Of a DNA stretch of 64,000 nucleotides, positions 13,001-25,000 are shown piece after piece. The stretch is from Gordionus sp. m RMFG-2023 (lineage: Eukaryota > Nematomorpha > Gordioida > Chordodea > Parachordodidae). Position numbers and translations under genes: made by a program. The notes beneath the pieces were generated by a model, which was not told where the DNA came from, made no database searches, and saw only the letters and a list, made by a program, of their open reading frames with translations. Location of the stretch: NCBI RefSeq assembly GCF_954871325.1, contig NC_088777.1, forward strand, positions 17,399,366-17,463,365, in the 5' to 3' direction. How positions within the stretch are numbered: the first letter of the stretch is position 1; every line of letters begins with the position of its first letter.

Positions 13001-16000
13001 CTATCGGTAGATCATTTTTTTGAGTACTCCTGTGAATCAAAAAAAATCCGCTTTTCGACACAGCACTAAGGATAATTGCTAATTAGCATTGGTTGCACCT
13101 GCTATTTGGTAAGAGTTTGCAAGCTCCACCATTACACAAGAGTATTCATTCATATCATATATACAAGACAGTATTAATCGATTGATAACTCATTCGCCCC
13201 AATCCACAGATCCGCGACAAAGAAAATCTCTAGATATTAAGGCACTAGTTGATTTATTTCTGCTTTCTTGAAAATTTAAGCTAAGAATCTAAGGTTATGA
13301 TAATAGTTTTTGAGGTTTTTTGACCATCAGAAAATTAGCTATAAATCTTATACATTTGGAATAAATATTCACCGTATTCTTTAAAATTTTTGCTAAAATA
13401 TCATTTTTTATTAAATGAAAAAAATTCAAACTTTCCTAGGTCTTTGTACTTACATCGATGTTATCAAACAATGATTTAGATAGAGAGTATATGGAAGAGA
13501 GATTTATGAAAACAATATGTTTCGTGTTTTAAAAAATTAAATTTTATATATTTTTTATAGTGCATCAATGAGTTACACACATATTATAAATGTTATGTAT
13601 TGTTGTTTATTTTAATTTAATATGAGAACGGAACGGCATATGGATTAAACTTGATGATCATATATCGTAGACTTATCTAGCCAGGTTCTGTAAAATCCCT
13701 GATAAAAGTTTAATATTAATGAAAAATATTGACATATTTTATAAGGAATCTAATTAACTTATCTATCAATTTATTTCGATATCTTAAGTCGTAATTTAGA
13801 CGTAGTAAAAACATTTTTTAATAATAAAATACCCTTTTATTATTAAGATTTAGGAAAACAATTTTATTCTTTATAGGTAGACCTGTGCGCCGATGCCTCA
13901 ATCGACGGCGACGGTATTTTTTGATTTTTTCATCGGCGTTTGGCGGTGAGCCGATTTCGCCGCCGCCTACTAAATTGTCGACTGCGGCGCGATATTTATT
14001 TAAAAAATTTTTTTAATGAATTATATTTATAAATCATTATAATTTATTTGGGCGCTTTTTTCTAAGACATTGTTAGTATAGTTTTATTGATCTTAAATTA
14101 TTTCTTGTCTCACTCTGATTTAAATTTATGTATTTTCTCATTCTCAGAAATAGACTAAGGAGTTGCATTTTTACTCAGATCAGAATCATATAAATAACAC
14201 ATATTAGCAATATTCTATTGATTTTTATTATAACAAATTAAAATATAAATTTGGAATGCAAGCATGTATTATTTTGTTAAATGGAACTCCTCTTCAATAC
14301 TATCAATCTCAGATAATATGGTTTCCCCAGTATGATTTTATGTCACATTTCTAGTTGCTAGGGTAAAATATTTTAAATCAAAATTAATTTAAATGATGAA
14401 GACTAGATGTGATATAATTTCGACACTTGAAATGATCGGGCGCCTTTATATATCAAATAAACATCATCTAGCACACCCCGACTAATGGTTGTCCTATTAG
14501 ACATTTCTGACGAGGAATCTATCATTTTATTTAAATGTGAAACCTTTAGAAAATCAGTCATCTCTTTATTGTTTATAGAATCAAATGGCATTAAATCTAA
14601 CCAGCACATCATAACATAATTTTGCCCTATTAGATTTCATATTTATTTTCGAAAACATCAAAATAATTAGAGCTGGAATGAAACTAATAAAAAATTTAAT
14701 TTAGTTTTGAACTTTCAAGATAATGTTTTACATAATTAATTTAATAAATTATATATTAAGTTTATACATTAAAAAGATCTCAAAGAGCTGACAATAAACA
14801 AACTAAAAATTTAGTTTTGAACTTTCAAAATAAAGCTTAATAAAATTAAATTAACCAGTTAAAAATTGTTGCCACATCTTGGTGTTGGCTTTAAAAACAT
14901 TTTTAGACTTTGAATGGATTTATTATTAATTTATGATATTTTATGGAAATTAACTAAGTGCCGAGAAAGGTTACTTGTACTTATATTTTTACTAAAACAT
15001 TTTATTTCATACGAATTTTACTCATCTTTTTCCCCCAATTTTAAGCTAGGTTCACAATAAATATAATCAGGCATCATTGTGCTTTTCTTATTTTCATTCT
15101 TCAAAATAAAATTTCCAAAGTACCTCCAGACATAACTTGATTTATGATTAGTAGAGAGAGTTGTTATTTCATAATTGTATATAGAGTGGTTTAAAACGTG
15201 CAAGTCCATAAAAATAATTCATATGTATTGTTTGTGGAAAGGGAATATGATGTAGGAATGAATGTAAATGATATACAATATTCTATTATATATAGCAATA
15301 GAATACAAATCATATTTTGATTTTAAATGTTAATATTCTAATTTAATATATAAATATAATAAACAGCATTCAAAAAATTATACACGCCTCGCCGCCGCTA
15401 TGAAAAAAGCGGCGAGCCAACTTGCGCTGATGATCTCAATCGGTGGGGGTTCCGGCGTAAATAAAATTACCGGCTACGCACAGTTTTAGTTATAGGCCGA
15501 GATTTGAACCTCATGGCTTCGAACCATTCATAACCGATACTAACAAGTGGTTATCTAATGAGTGTTATAAAATTTCATTTGAGAGATTTGTATCTATGGT
15601 TTTTAATCATACAAAAATACTATAAACCCTTTTAGAACATCAATCGTTTGTTTACCAATCTTATTAATAAATATCGGTTATGTTCCCTCCCTCTTCTCCA
15701 GCATGTTTCCTTTAATATTGCAATTTAAATTAACAAAATTCCTAGAAGCTTATCTTATCCCCTTCCCGATTCATGACAATAAGCATCTCTCCTCATCAAA
15801 TTTGAAGATCTTGATTTTCTTCTCAGCACACCCGCTCTCCTTTTTTCATTGACAAAAAAGTCAACAAACCGTCAAACTAATTACCAATAATGGACCGTCC
15901 TTTTATCTAGCTCTTTATAATGAGATAGAGGCATGTCTTAATTCGGTATATCTTTTATCTATACCCATTACCTCTTATTAATGGCTCTCCTCTTAATTTT

Positions 16001-19000
16001 TACATCATAAAAACTCGCTAAATGTAAATAGCCCAGCTGTAAACTAGCATAACATGGAGGAGTCTGAATAAAAATCATACCATATCTAACTAAGTTGATA
16101 AAATTATATTTATTTAAATATCTAATTTTTACGAATAATTTGTCACACTTTTCACGTTAAATAAGGTTATAATTCAGGTTTAAAACGTGCTTTAGGTTAT
16201 ATATTTTAGAGTCAAACAAATATGATTTAAAAAACATATTTGTCGCTTGCTTTATAGACGAAAACAAAATAGTTCTCATTACTTAGTGTTACATTGTAAT
16301 CAGTATAATATTTAATTGATACAAATTTAATAGTGTAAAATTTAATATACTCGCTTAAAATGCCTAAGGAATCTAAAGCATCTAATAAATATACTTTTGG
16401 GAAAATAAATGAAATTGAGGCATTTTTATTCGGTGTATTTATTAATATTATTAAGTATTCTTGTCTAATGTCATATAGTGACTAGGAATGGAAGGATACA
16501 TTAAGAAATAATGTTTAAAAATTTTTTTCTTCAATACATAAAATTTTTACTTTTACTCTGATGGGAACCCTTTATTTTTTTTATACTTCCTGTATTTTCT
16601 ACTTCCTTTAATATTGATTACGTTAAATTTACCTTGAGTTTAGTTTGATAATTAATACATAGTTATATAAATAAATACACGTAAGTATATTCATTTTTAG
16701 ATTTGGGCTTGTTTATTCTATCATTAATGTCAATATTTGACACGTTTTTTTCTATAAAGGACAACTTACTATCGTTTTTAAAATTTTATCTTCAACAATA
16801 TTTGATTTATTTTAAAATTATATTATATATATAGCCGGTTGTCATTGAAAAGTTTTTTTTTAAATTGGAAAAAGGGATTTCACATAAACAAATACAATTC
16901 CCCTCTTATAAACATCCCTTTTTCGTTTTCATTTTACTTTTAGCATGTCCACATAATATCTTTGTAATTACAATATTTCTGGATTTTAATGTTTTTCGTG
17001 TGTAAACAGTTCTATTACCCCTTGTGTAATATACTACGGCAGAGTAATACCACAAAGATTTTTAAACTTGTCGATGTTTTGAGAACTTTATTTCATTAGT
17101 CTATTTTATGCTAACTATGCTTATTTATCCAAAGTTTTATAACTCATATTTTTTGGTAATTACTATTTGAAAACATGTATTGATTATTAATTAAATGCAA
17201 ATTATTGATATTATCCTGTTTTAATTAGGTTTTTATTGTTATAGTAAAAAAATATGAAATTTAGTTTATAAGACAATTTGCTTGCTTTTTTTCTCGGTAT
17301 TTTAAAATGCTGATAATGTTTTAATTATTTAAGATTAGCTTAATTAGTATCAAAATATTGAAGCTTAATATAAGAATTTGACAGATTTAAAATCGGGGTG
17401 AGCTATACCTACCAAATCATTAGCACTATTTTTTTTCCACCTAACACCCAGTTTAGTGCTTAAACTCATCGCTTGGTGGGATCGGACAAAAGGGTTTTTT
17501 TAAACATTTTTATTGTTTGAATCTATATTACCACTTATGGTTAGAATATAATATGAATAAAATCCTTTTCGAGTATTATCATAGGCGTTGATTGAGTAAT
17601 CACTTTATATTTTCATCTAGGCTTGAATCCAGGAAGGGCCGGTTTTTTCTGAAGCTAACCGAGATAGTTTCCCTTACAGGGTATGATATATAGCAGAGCA
17701 GATCGACAGCGATCGCATAATTTCTTTATTTTAAAAATGGGCCTTATTGCATTTTAATAAAATTTCGTTTTTTTTTAAAATTGCTATTTTGATAACAGAG
17801 AGTTTTAACATTAACCTACCGCTCAAGAGTTAAACACTGCAATATGTAAAAGATTTAATCAAGAATATCTTATCGCGTTATGAGATTAAAATTGTTTTCT
17901 ATTAAATTTTTTAAAATTATTTGAATGTGAGTTTTTGTATTTAAATTATTTTAAATAAGTGAGATTATTAGCTGAAAAAATTGAATAAACTAGGTGTAAA
18001 ATAGATAAAACTTGGGTCATGCCTAAAATTGTAATCACAAACCTGGACCGCGGCAGACATTTTTTAAAATAAATTTAAATGTTATATCAATTACTAATTG
18101 AAACATCGTATGGTAGATCATTCAAATATTTGTAAGTAATTATATTACAAAATCAAAAATATTGAAATTATTAGATTAATTTTTATTTTATTACCCCTAA
18201 AATTGTATATTTTAGGAAACTAATTTTTTTAAGCAATCTAGGTATAAAATTTAAATTTTAGCGAATTTGACTGATTTTTCTTTTATTTTTTTATTTGTAT
18301 TTTTTTTTGAAATTCAAAACTTTTTGCTTTATAACCCTTAGGTTTAGCTAGAACTGATATTTTAGGTAATATGAGATGATTAGTGTTGGATTACCCGCAT
18401 GCCTTTTGATCACTCTTTTAAATATTAAAAACAGTTTTCAGATTAAAATATATCTTGTGAAGCCAAAATCAAATGTTTCTTTTTTATAATTAAATGTTTA
18501 TACTTTATAATAGGAATTGGGTATATTTTTAAAAATTTTGTTTTTATATAGGCTTTACAAAACATCAAAAAATTTTATTCGAAATCTTTCAAAACTTTAT
18601 CTAGAAAACGCCAAATATAGTCTTTTTAAATTAGTTAAAACATTCGGTCTTAGTTTGTGGATTTTCAAAACTAAACATTATACTGCATTCACAGAGCGTG
18701 AATTCGCGGTGAAGTATATAAATATAATATTTTGTATACTTTGCCGCGAATTTGTGCTCACTGTAAATGCAGGGTAACACCTCACTCGCAGTTAGCTCGA
18801 AATTCCAGCGGAGAATACAAAAATACAAAGTATTTTGTATAATTCGCCAGGTATTCGCGTAAACTATGAATGCAGGGTAAGGCTTCCTTAAAGTTTTGAA
18901 ATAAGTTTTCGACGGAGGCTTAAAAGATTTGTGCTAATTTTTTTTTAAAGGGAGATATTGTGCAATTTTATTTCAAATTTACGACCATGGCTGATAGTGT

Positions 19001-22000
19001 ATTTATTTATTTATTCTTTTTTATGTGTGAGGGAGAGGGAGGCGATTTTATAAATTCTAATATGTTATTTATATTTTTGAAAATTTAACTTAAATAGAAT
19101 AAGGTTATCGCTATCAATCATCAAAAATGGGCGAAATTATCACACTTATTTAATTTTACATGATAATTAATTGTGTAATATTTTAAATATTATAAAATTG
19201 TGGAAATTATTAACCTAAGTATAGAGGAATGCATGCTCTAATTTCCTTTTTTTTTGTAATGTATATTTTGCATTTAAATAAGAAAGTTGAACGAAAGATA
19301 TTAGGAAGTTAAACAATAAAGTTTGGAACACATTATAGATTATATTATTTCGGTAAATTATGGTGCAATATATGTGTGATTATTTTATTTATCGGTAAAC
19401 AAAAATTATTTCTCCAAATATTAATCATTATAAATTGAATTTATCTCGTGATAACGATTGCATTAGATTAGTAATAGTTTATCTGCATGAATCTCTTTGA
19501 TTTAACAGATATTTTGATCGGACCGAACATTTATTTAAAAAATTTTCATTCAAGGAGCGAATCTGAAAGTTTTTTTACGACCGTGGCAAAATTTTTAATA
19601 TTTTGTTCTCCTAAGCTCTATAAGTATTCCTTTTAAGAAAAAGGAACCAAAGTTTTTTATTTTAGAGCGCCTATAATTTTCTTATATGGACCTAAGCAAA
19701 ATAAGTCTGAAACAGAGTTTTACAGTGTTGTGATGATTTAATAAAACATATTGACGATTAAATTAAAACTCCATATACAATTATTTTCTTTGCAAAAATT
19801 TATAAAATAACAAAAGGAGTAATAAAAGAATTTTCAAATTATTTTTGCAAAGAAAATAAATTTATATGGATGGGTTTTAATTTAATCGTCAATATGTTTT
19901 ATTAAATCATCACAACACTGTAATTTAACATTTATTTTCTTTCCATGATAGTAGAGAAGACAAGATATAGAATTTATGAATATACATTGTTTAGTTTAAT
20001 GCTTATTCTATATTATGTCGATGTACCTTATAAAATTTTAAAATATTTGGTCAGATCACATTTTTTGCATAAGCTTAGAATTGCAACTCATTTAATATGA
20101 ATTTTGCTTAATATTCGTTTTTTTGGATGTTAAGAAATGATTTAAATTTCCATTAAATTTAATTAAAATTTACTCTGAAAAATCATTTATTACTTTTAAG
20201 TTTTAAGACCATTTCAAATTTCTTTTCTCAGATAACAACATCCTCAACATCAACGATTTTTTAACCACCAACAATACACCTCATTTCAATTCTAATTCCA
20301 CGACCTTCACTTCCTCACCTATCTCGTCCAAGTCTAACAACGATCAAATTCCAATCAACATCCCCAAAACCTTAACTTTGACCAGATCTGATTTTGTTCA
20401 CAAACTGTACAAAGCTAGCAAAAATGATAAAAATCCCGGCTTAGTATTCAACAAACCCCACTCACCAATATACAATAAAAAATTTAAACCTAACGAGACA
20501 ATAGGTTTCAAAAAAATATCTAACAATGATTCCAACGGTTCAGTCATTATAAAAGCCGAGAAAGAAAATGGCATCGCGGGCGATGTCCTCGCAGATTTCG
20601 TAAATCGGGATAAACTCCACAATTTCGCCCTCATAAATGAAAATTTTACCAAAGTGAATTTTAAGCCTGGCTCCACGGGAGAAGATAGTATAAACACTGA
20701 TTGCGAAGATATGATGGACGACAGTAGTAGAGATATTTATTCCTCTGTTATACATTCCGGTTTGGAGCTCGGTGGCCACATTATGAAACATCCGCAACAA
20801 AATCAACACGTCAGCGAATGGCGTTCCGTTTTATCGGATCGTGAACATCATCAAATCTTATTGTCCAGATATATATCTCAGCAGGTTTTTATGAAATCAT
20901 TTATTGAATTTCACCCTTGTAGAATAGTCAGAATAACTTGACTGTGTTTTAAAAAAATTACGTTAATATAGAATCATACCCAGTTAGATTAGCAAATTCT
21001 AATCTACGGTAAAAAATTTTGGAAGACAATTTTTTTTAGTAGTAAATTAAGCATAAATTAGCCATCTTGATTAAAACTTTTAGTCTTGCATATAGAAACC
21101 GTTTATTTAATCATTAATAGCATTTATTTAAAAAAATACTAGTTTATTTCCTGTCAAGAATAACGAGTAAAATATTTTAGTGACATAAATGTTTTCAACT
21201 AGAAGCCCCCTTTATCGAATCTGTTAATTATAAAATTTAGCTTTATTATTTTTAATAAAATTTTGAAAAGAAATTTTTAAAATCTATAACAATAGCTTCA
21301 TTTTTTTATAAAAACGAAGAGTCCAAATTGAATCCGCTTTTATTTCGTCCGGGTACGAGCTTGATTCTAGATTCAGATTGAGTTAAAAGAATATTAGGTC
21401 GTCAAGTTTAAAGGGAATGGGTTCTAGCTGTAGACCTAGAGTGGGTTTTGTAGTTAATTACATTGTAATCACATTGAACTAGACTAAAAAGGGCGGTTTC
21501 TCGATATTTTTATTAAAGTTGAAAATTTTGGCTGCGGTTTCAAATTGTTTAATTATTCAAAAAATAACCAAATAAATAAAGTCTCTAAAAGATTTTTAAA
21601 CCATATATAAATAACTTGAACTTTTGTTGGAATCGATTAACCTGGAAATTTTAAAATGCCTATATATTTTATAAGAGGGTGGATTCTAGATTTGTTTATG
21701 TTCGGGGTTTAAGCTACGATTATAATACATTATTTTTATTTCCGATTATATTCCCTAAGCCCAAAATAAATGGGAACATTGTGACCGGCCCATTACTGCT
21801 AACGGAAGAGGAAAAAAGAACTCTTATAGCCGAAGGCTACCCGGTGCCAAAACGATATCCGCTTACGAAAATGGAAGAAAAATCGCTTAAGAAGATTAGG
21901 AGAAAGATTAAAAACAAAGTTTTCCCCTGACTTTAAATATCTACTTAGGTGTTTTTTATTTCCATAAAAAATTAAAAATATTACAGGTTTTTCAGTAATA

Positions 22001-25000
22001 TCAGGCCAAATCTAATTTTTTTGCCAGTATTTGGCCAAGTCGAATACCGGATCTTATATAATTTACTTAATAAACTAAATTAACTCTCATATATCTAAAA
22101 TGTAAGTTAATAATGAAAAAATTAATCACAAAGGTTTTGATTTTGAAAGTAATTTAATAAAATATAAAACAAAATTTTATATTTAAAGTTAATGTTTTAC
22201 TTTTTTTTAAAACATAAATATTTTTAATATATTTGATAGAATTAGTCCCATAAAATCCATCTATTTATCTCAACTTCGAAAAATTGATTATAGTGGATAA
22301 ATGAGGTGCTTAAATATTTAATGAAATTAGAAGGTCTACAAGGCCCATAAATTTACTATGAATTCCCCATCTCGTTAAAAATTTTTTTTATACTAATTCG
22401 GTTGTTAATCAAAATATTAGCCTGTTGACCATCCCATTTAAATTTGCAATAAAAAAATAGAAATAAATTTAAAATCTAATCATCAAGTAATTTGTAACTG
22501 CTGAACTCAGCCTATTACAAAAAAATAGTTTGTACTAGTTAACCACGTAACCCATTTTATTTTTTTTGTAGGCTGGGCCATGCAAATATATAGTATATTG
22601 ACAATATATAGTTATTTCATTTTGGTAATTAAGAAATATATGCGCAACGAATTTAAATCTGGATAAGAACTACTCATTTAAACTTCATTCTTAAGGATAT
22701 ACAATGTCCGGTAATCTCTAAACCTTATTATAGTATCGTTTTGGATTTTTCTCACATTAATTCCATTTTTTATATATAAATGAATGACAATATTCTTAAT
22801 GTTCCAAGGGACTACCCGTTTAAGTGTCGTAGCTTTATCATGATAAATATAGTAGTCAATAAGCTTACTTTACTTTATTAGATATCAGCTCAAGAGAGTA
22901 GACGAAAAAAAAAGGAATATATTGAAGCATTGGAAAACAAGTAACATTAACACATGTATTTTTTGACCATTATATAATAAAAATTTGAAACTTTTTACTT
23001 AAATTTTATTAAATTTAAAAAAAAATATATTTAGAGTACAAGCATATGCGACCGATAATAACATACTCAAAAACAAAGTCAAAAATTTAGAAACCAATAA
23101 CTTGTAAATAACTTAATTTTTATAATATTTTTTAAAATAAACTCGAAACTTTTATTTTTATTTTTTAAAATTTAGATCTTTACAAAGTCAGTTAAAAAAA
23201 TTGACCAATCTGGCGACTTCGCTTTACAAATCCGTTTCTACTCAGACCAATCCTAGTTCCTGCTTCGTAATTTTTTTTTATAATGTTACGTCCACCAACT
23301 GATTTATTTTGGGTAAACAATATTGTATTTAGATGTAGAGTAAATCAGTTTTGGACATAAAGTGATAAATAACTATGCAATATAATTCGCTTGATAACGT
23401 TTCTCAAGGCAGAGCGCTAAAATAAAGCATAGTATTTATCAGGGCATTAACCCAACTCCGGATCTGTAAATCCTGTTCAGTGGGCATGCTATCTTCAACT
23501 TATTTTTAAATTATTTATGAATTTCATTCTAATAAATGTGATCTTTTATATAAGAAAAAATATATTAAATAATCATATCGCCTTGTAGTACATTTTTATT
23601 TTTAAAAAATAATAAATTTAGATTTATTTATTTTAAAATACACTAAAATCACTGAATTAATAATATGATAAATATTAAAAGGTCTTTATAATTGCAATAT
23701 TCAATTTTTTCTTAATTATCATTTTTTAATATAACACAAAAGGTTATTCTATTTAGCTTTTTAGTAGCTGCTGGTCTTAATATATTTCCACTCAAGGAAA
23801 CGGAAAACAATGAGGCAGGAGTCGACACAAATAATCAACAATATCAGACCATTAATCGTAATTTTTTTCCCTTAATTTAAAAATAAATAATGTTGTTTGA
23901 AATGAATACTATAAAATAAATGACTATATTAAATCTTTACTTTTGGTAATGTTAACTAGATGTCATTACTTTAAAAAAATTATACGCGAAATTATTATTT
24001 TACAACACTATAACAAATAGAACAATCTAGAGTGTTGCATTGGGAAAGCTGCGACAATAATTACAAATATTTTATACCAACGACTCAGTCTATGTCAGAC
24101 TCGAGTACCAATGAAGTAGTTGAAGATGAGAGCGTTCCACTCTCCAAGGCTTTTTCTGATTTTATGGGACGATTAACATCGTCTAAGAAAGGTTTTTAAT
24201 TTTATTTATTTCTACTATTTTTATCTTAATTCTGCCCTCATTTGAAAATTTTTATTAGGATGTGTCTAAAAAACCATTTTAAAAAAATTTGAAAACTTTC
24301 AGTACTTTCCCAAATTTTAATATATCAATATGTTAAAATTTTTTAAAAAAAATACGCCATTTTTTAAATAAAATTTAATTAACATTATTAACAAGGAGAC
24401 GACTTTTTTTCGCCAACCATCAATATATCTTTTTCTCGAAGATGCACCAATACCACTTTTTTTGGTACCGTTATCATCTATACCTGAATATCGATACCAA
24501 AAAAATTATTTTATTATATTTATTTATTTATTTTAGAAAAAAAGATAAAGCAAATATAATTCATCAATTTTTTAATTTGTAATTAATTTATAAGAGTTGA
24601 AATAGGGAAAAATAAAAAGAAATAGAGAGAAATAAAATTTAACATCACCTCCTTTTTTCCTATTGTAGGCGAAAAAATTTTTTAAGATAATTTATAAGAG
24701 TTTCTTATCTTTTTCGAGTATTGGCCACTTGTATCTGTTTAAATAGGAAGTGACTACCGACGCTTACCGAAACTGCAAGTGTCGACTTGTTTTTTTTCAG
24801 ATGATTAATATTTTTAAAATTTACGAACATGATATTCTCGCTGATAAATCTTGCTATAAATATTTATCTGAATTCAAAAATTTCGAGCAAGTATGATATC
24901 GGAAGTAGTGTTATTTTAATCTTTTAGTCGATTTAAAAAAACTAAAAAAGATTATAGCCAAGTCGAGATTTTGCTAAAAGAGGGTAATTCTGACATCATT

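Larger units (their letters stand above)
4053..20231 (+). other. 16-kb third intron of the CREB3-like gene, transposon-filled
   Basis: Donor CAG/gtatat at 4053 and acceptor ttctcag/AT at 20231. Contents in order: AT-rich sequence (4053-5341), long-TIR transposon (5342-9270), MITE (9362-9564), hAT 3' fragment (about 10300-10898), worn MITE (12021-12198), hAT element (13878-15488), AT-rich sequence (15497-18680), short MITEs (18681-18882), hairpin MITE (19723-19920). The unlabelled parts (9573-10300, 10899-12020, 12199-13869, 15497-18680, 18883-19722) are AT-rich with no supported gene. Confidence 0.6.

Noticed and set aside
15489-15560. tRNA gene on the minus strand next to the hAT at 13878-15488
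   Set aside because: A B-box-like GGTTCAAATC is present but no cloverleaf with paired acceptor and anticodon stems can be drawn.
20378-20941. Stand-alone 187-residue protein gene
   Set aside because: The frame is open upstream to an acceptor at 20231 and a good donor occurs at 20885, with the next exon in phase; it is exon 4 of the CREB3-like gene.
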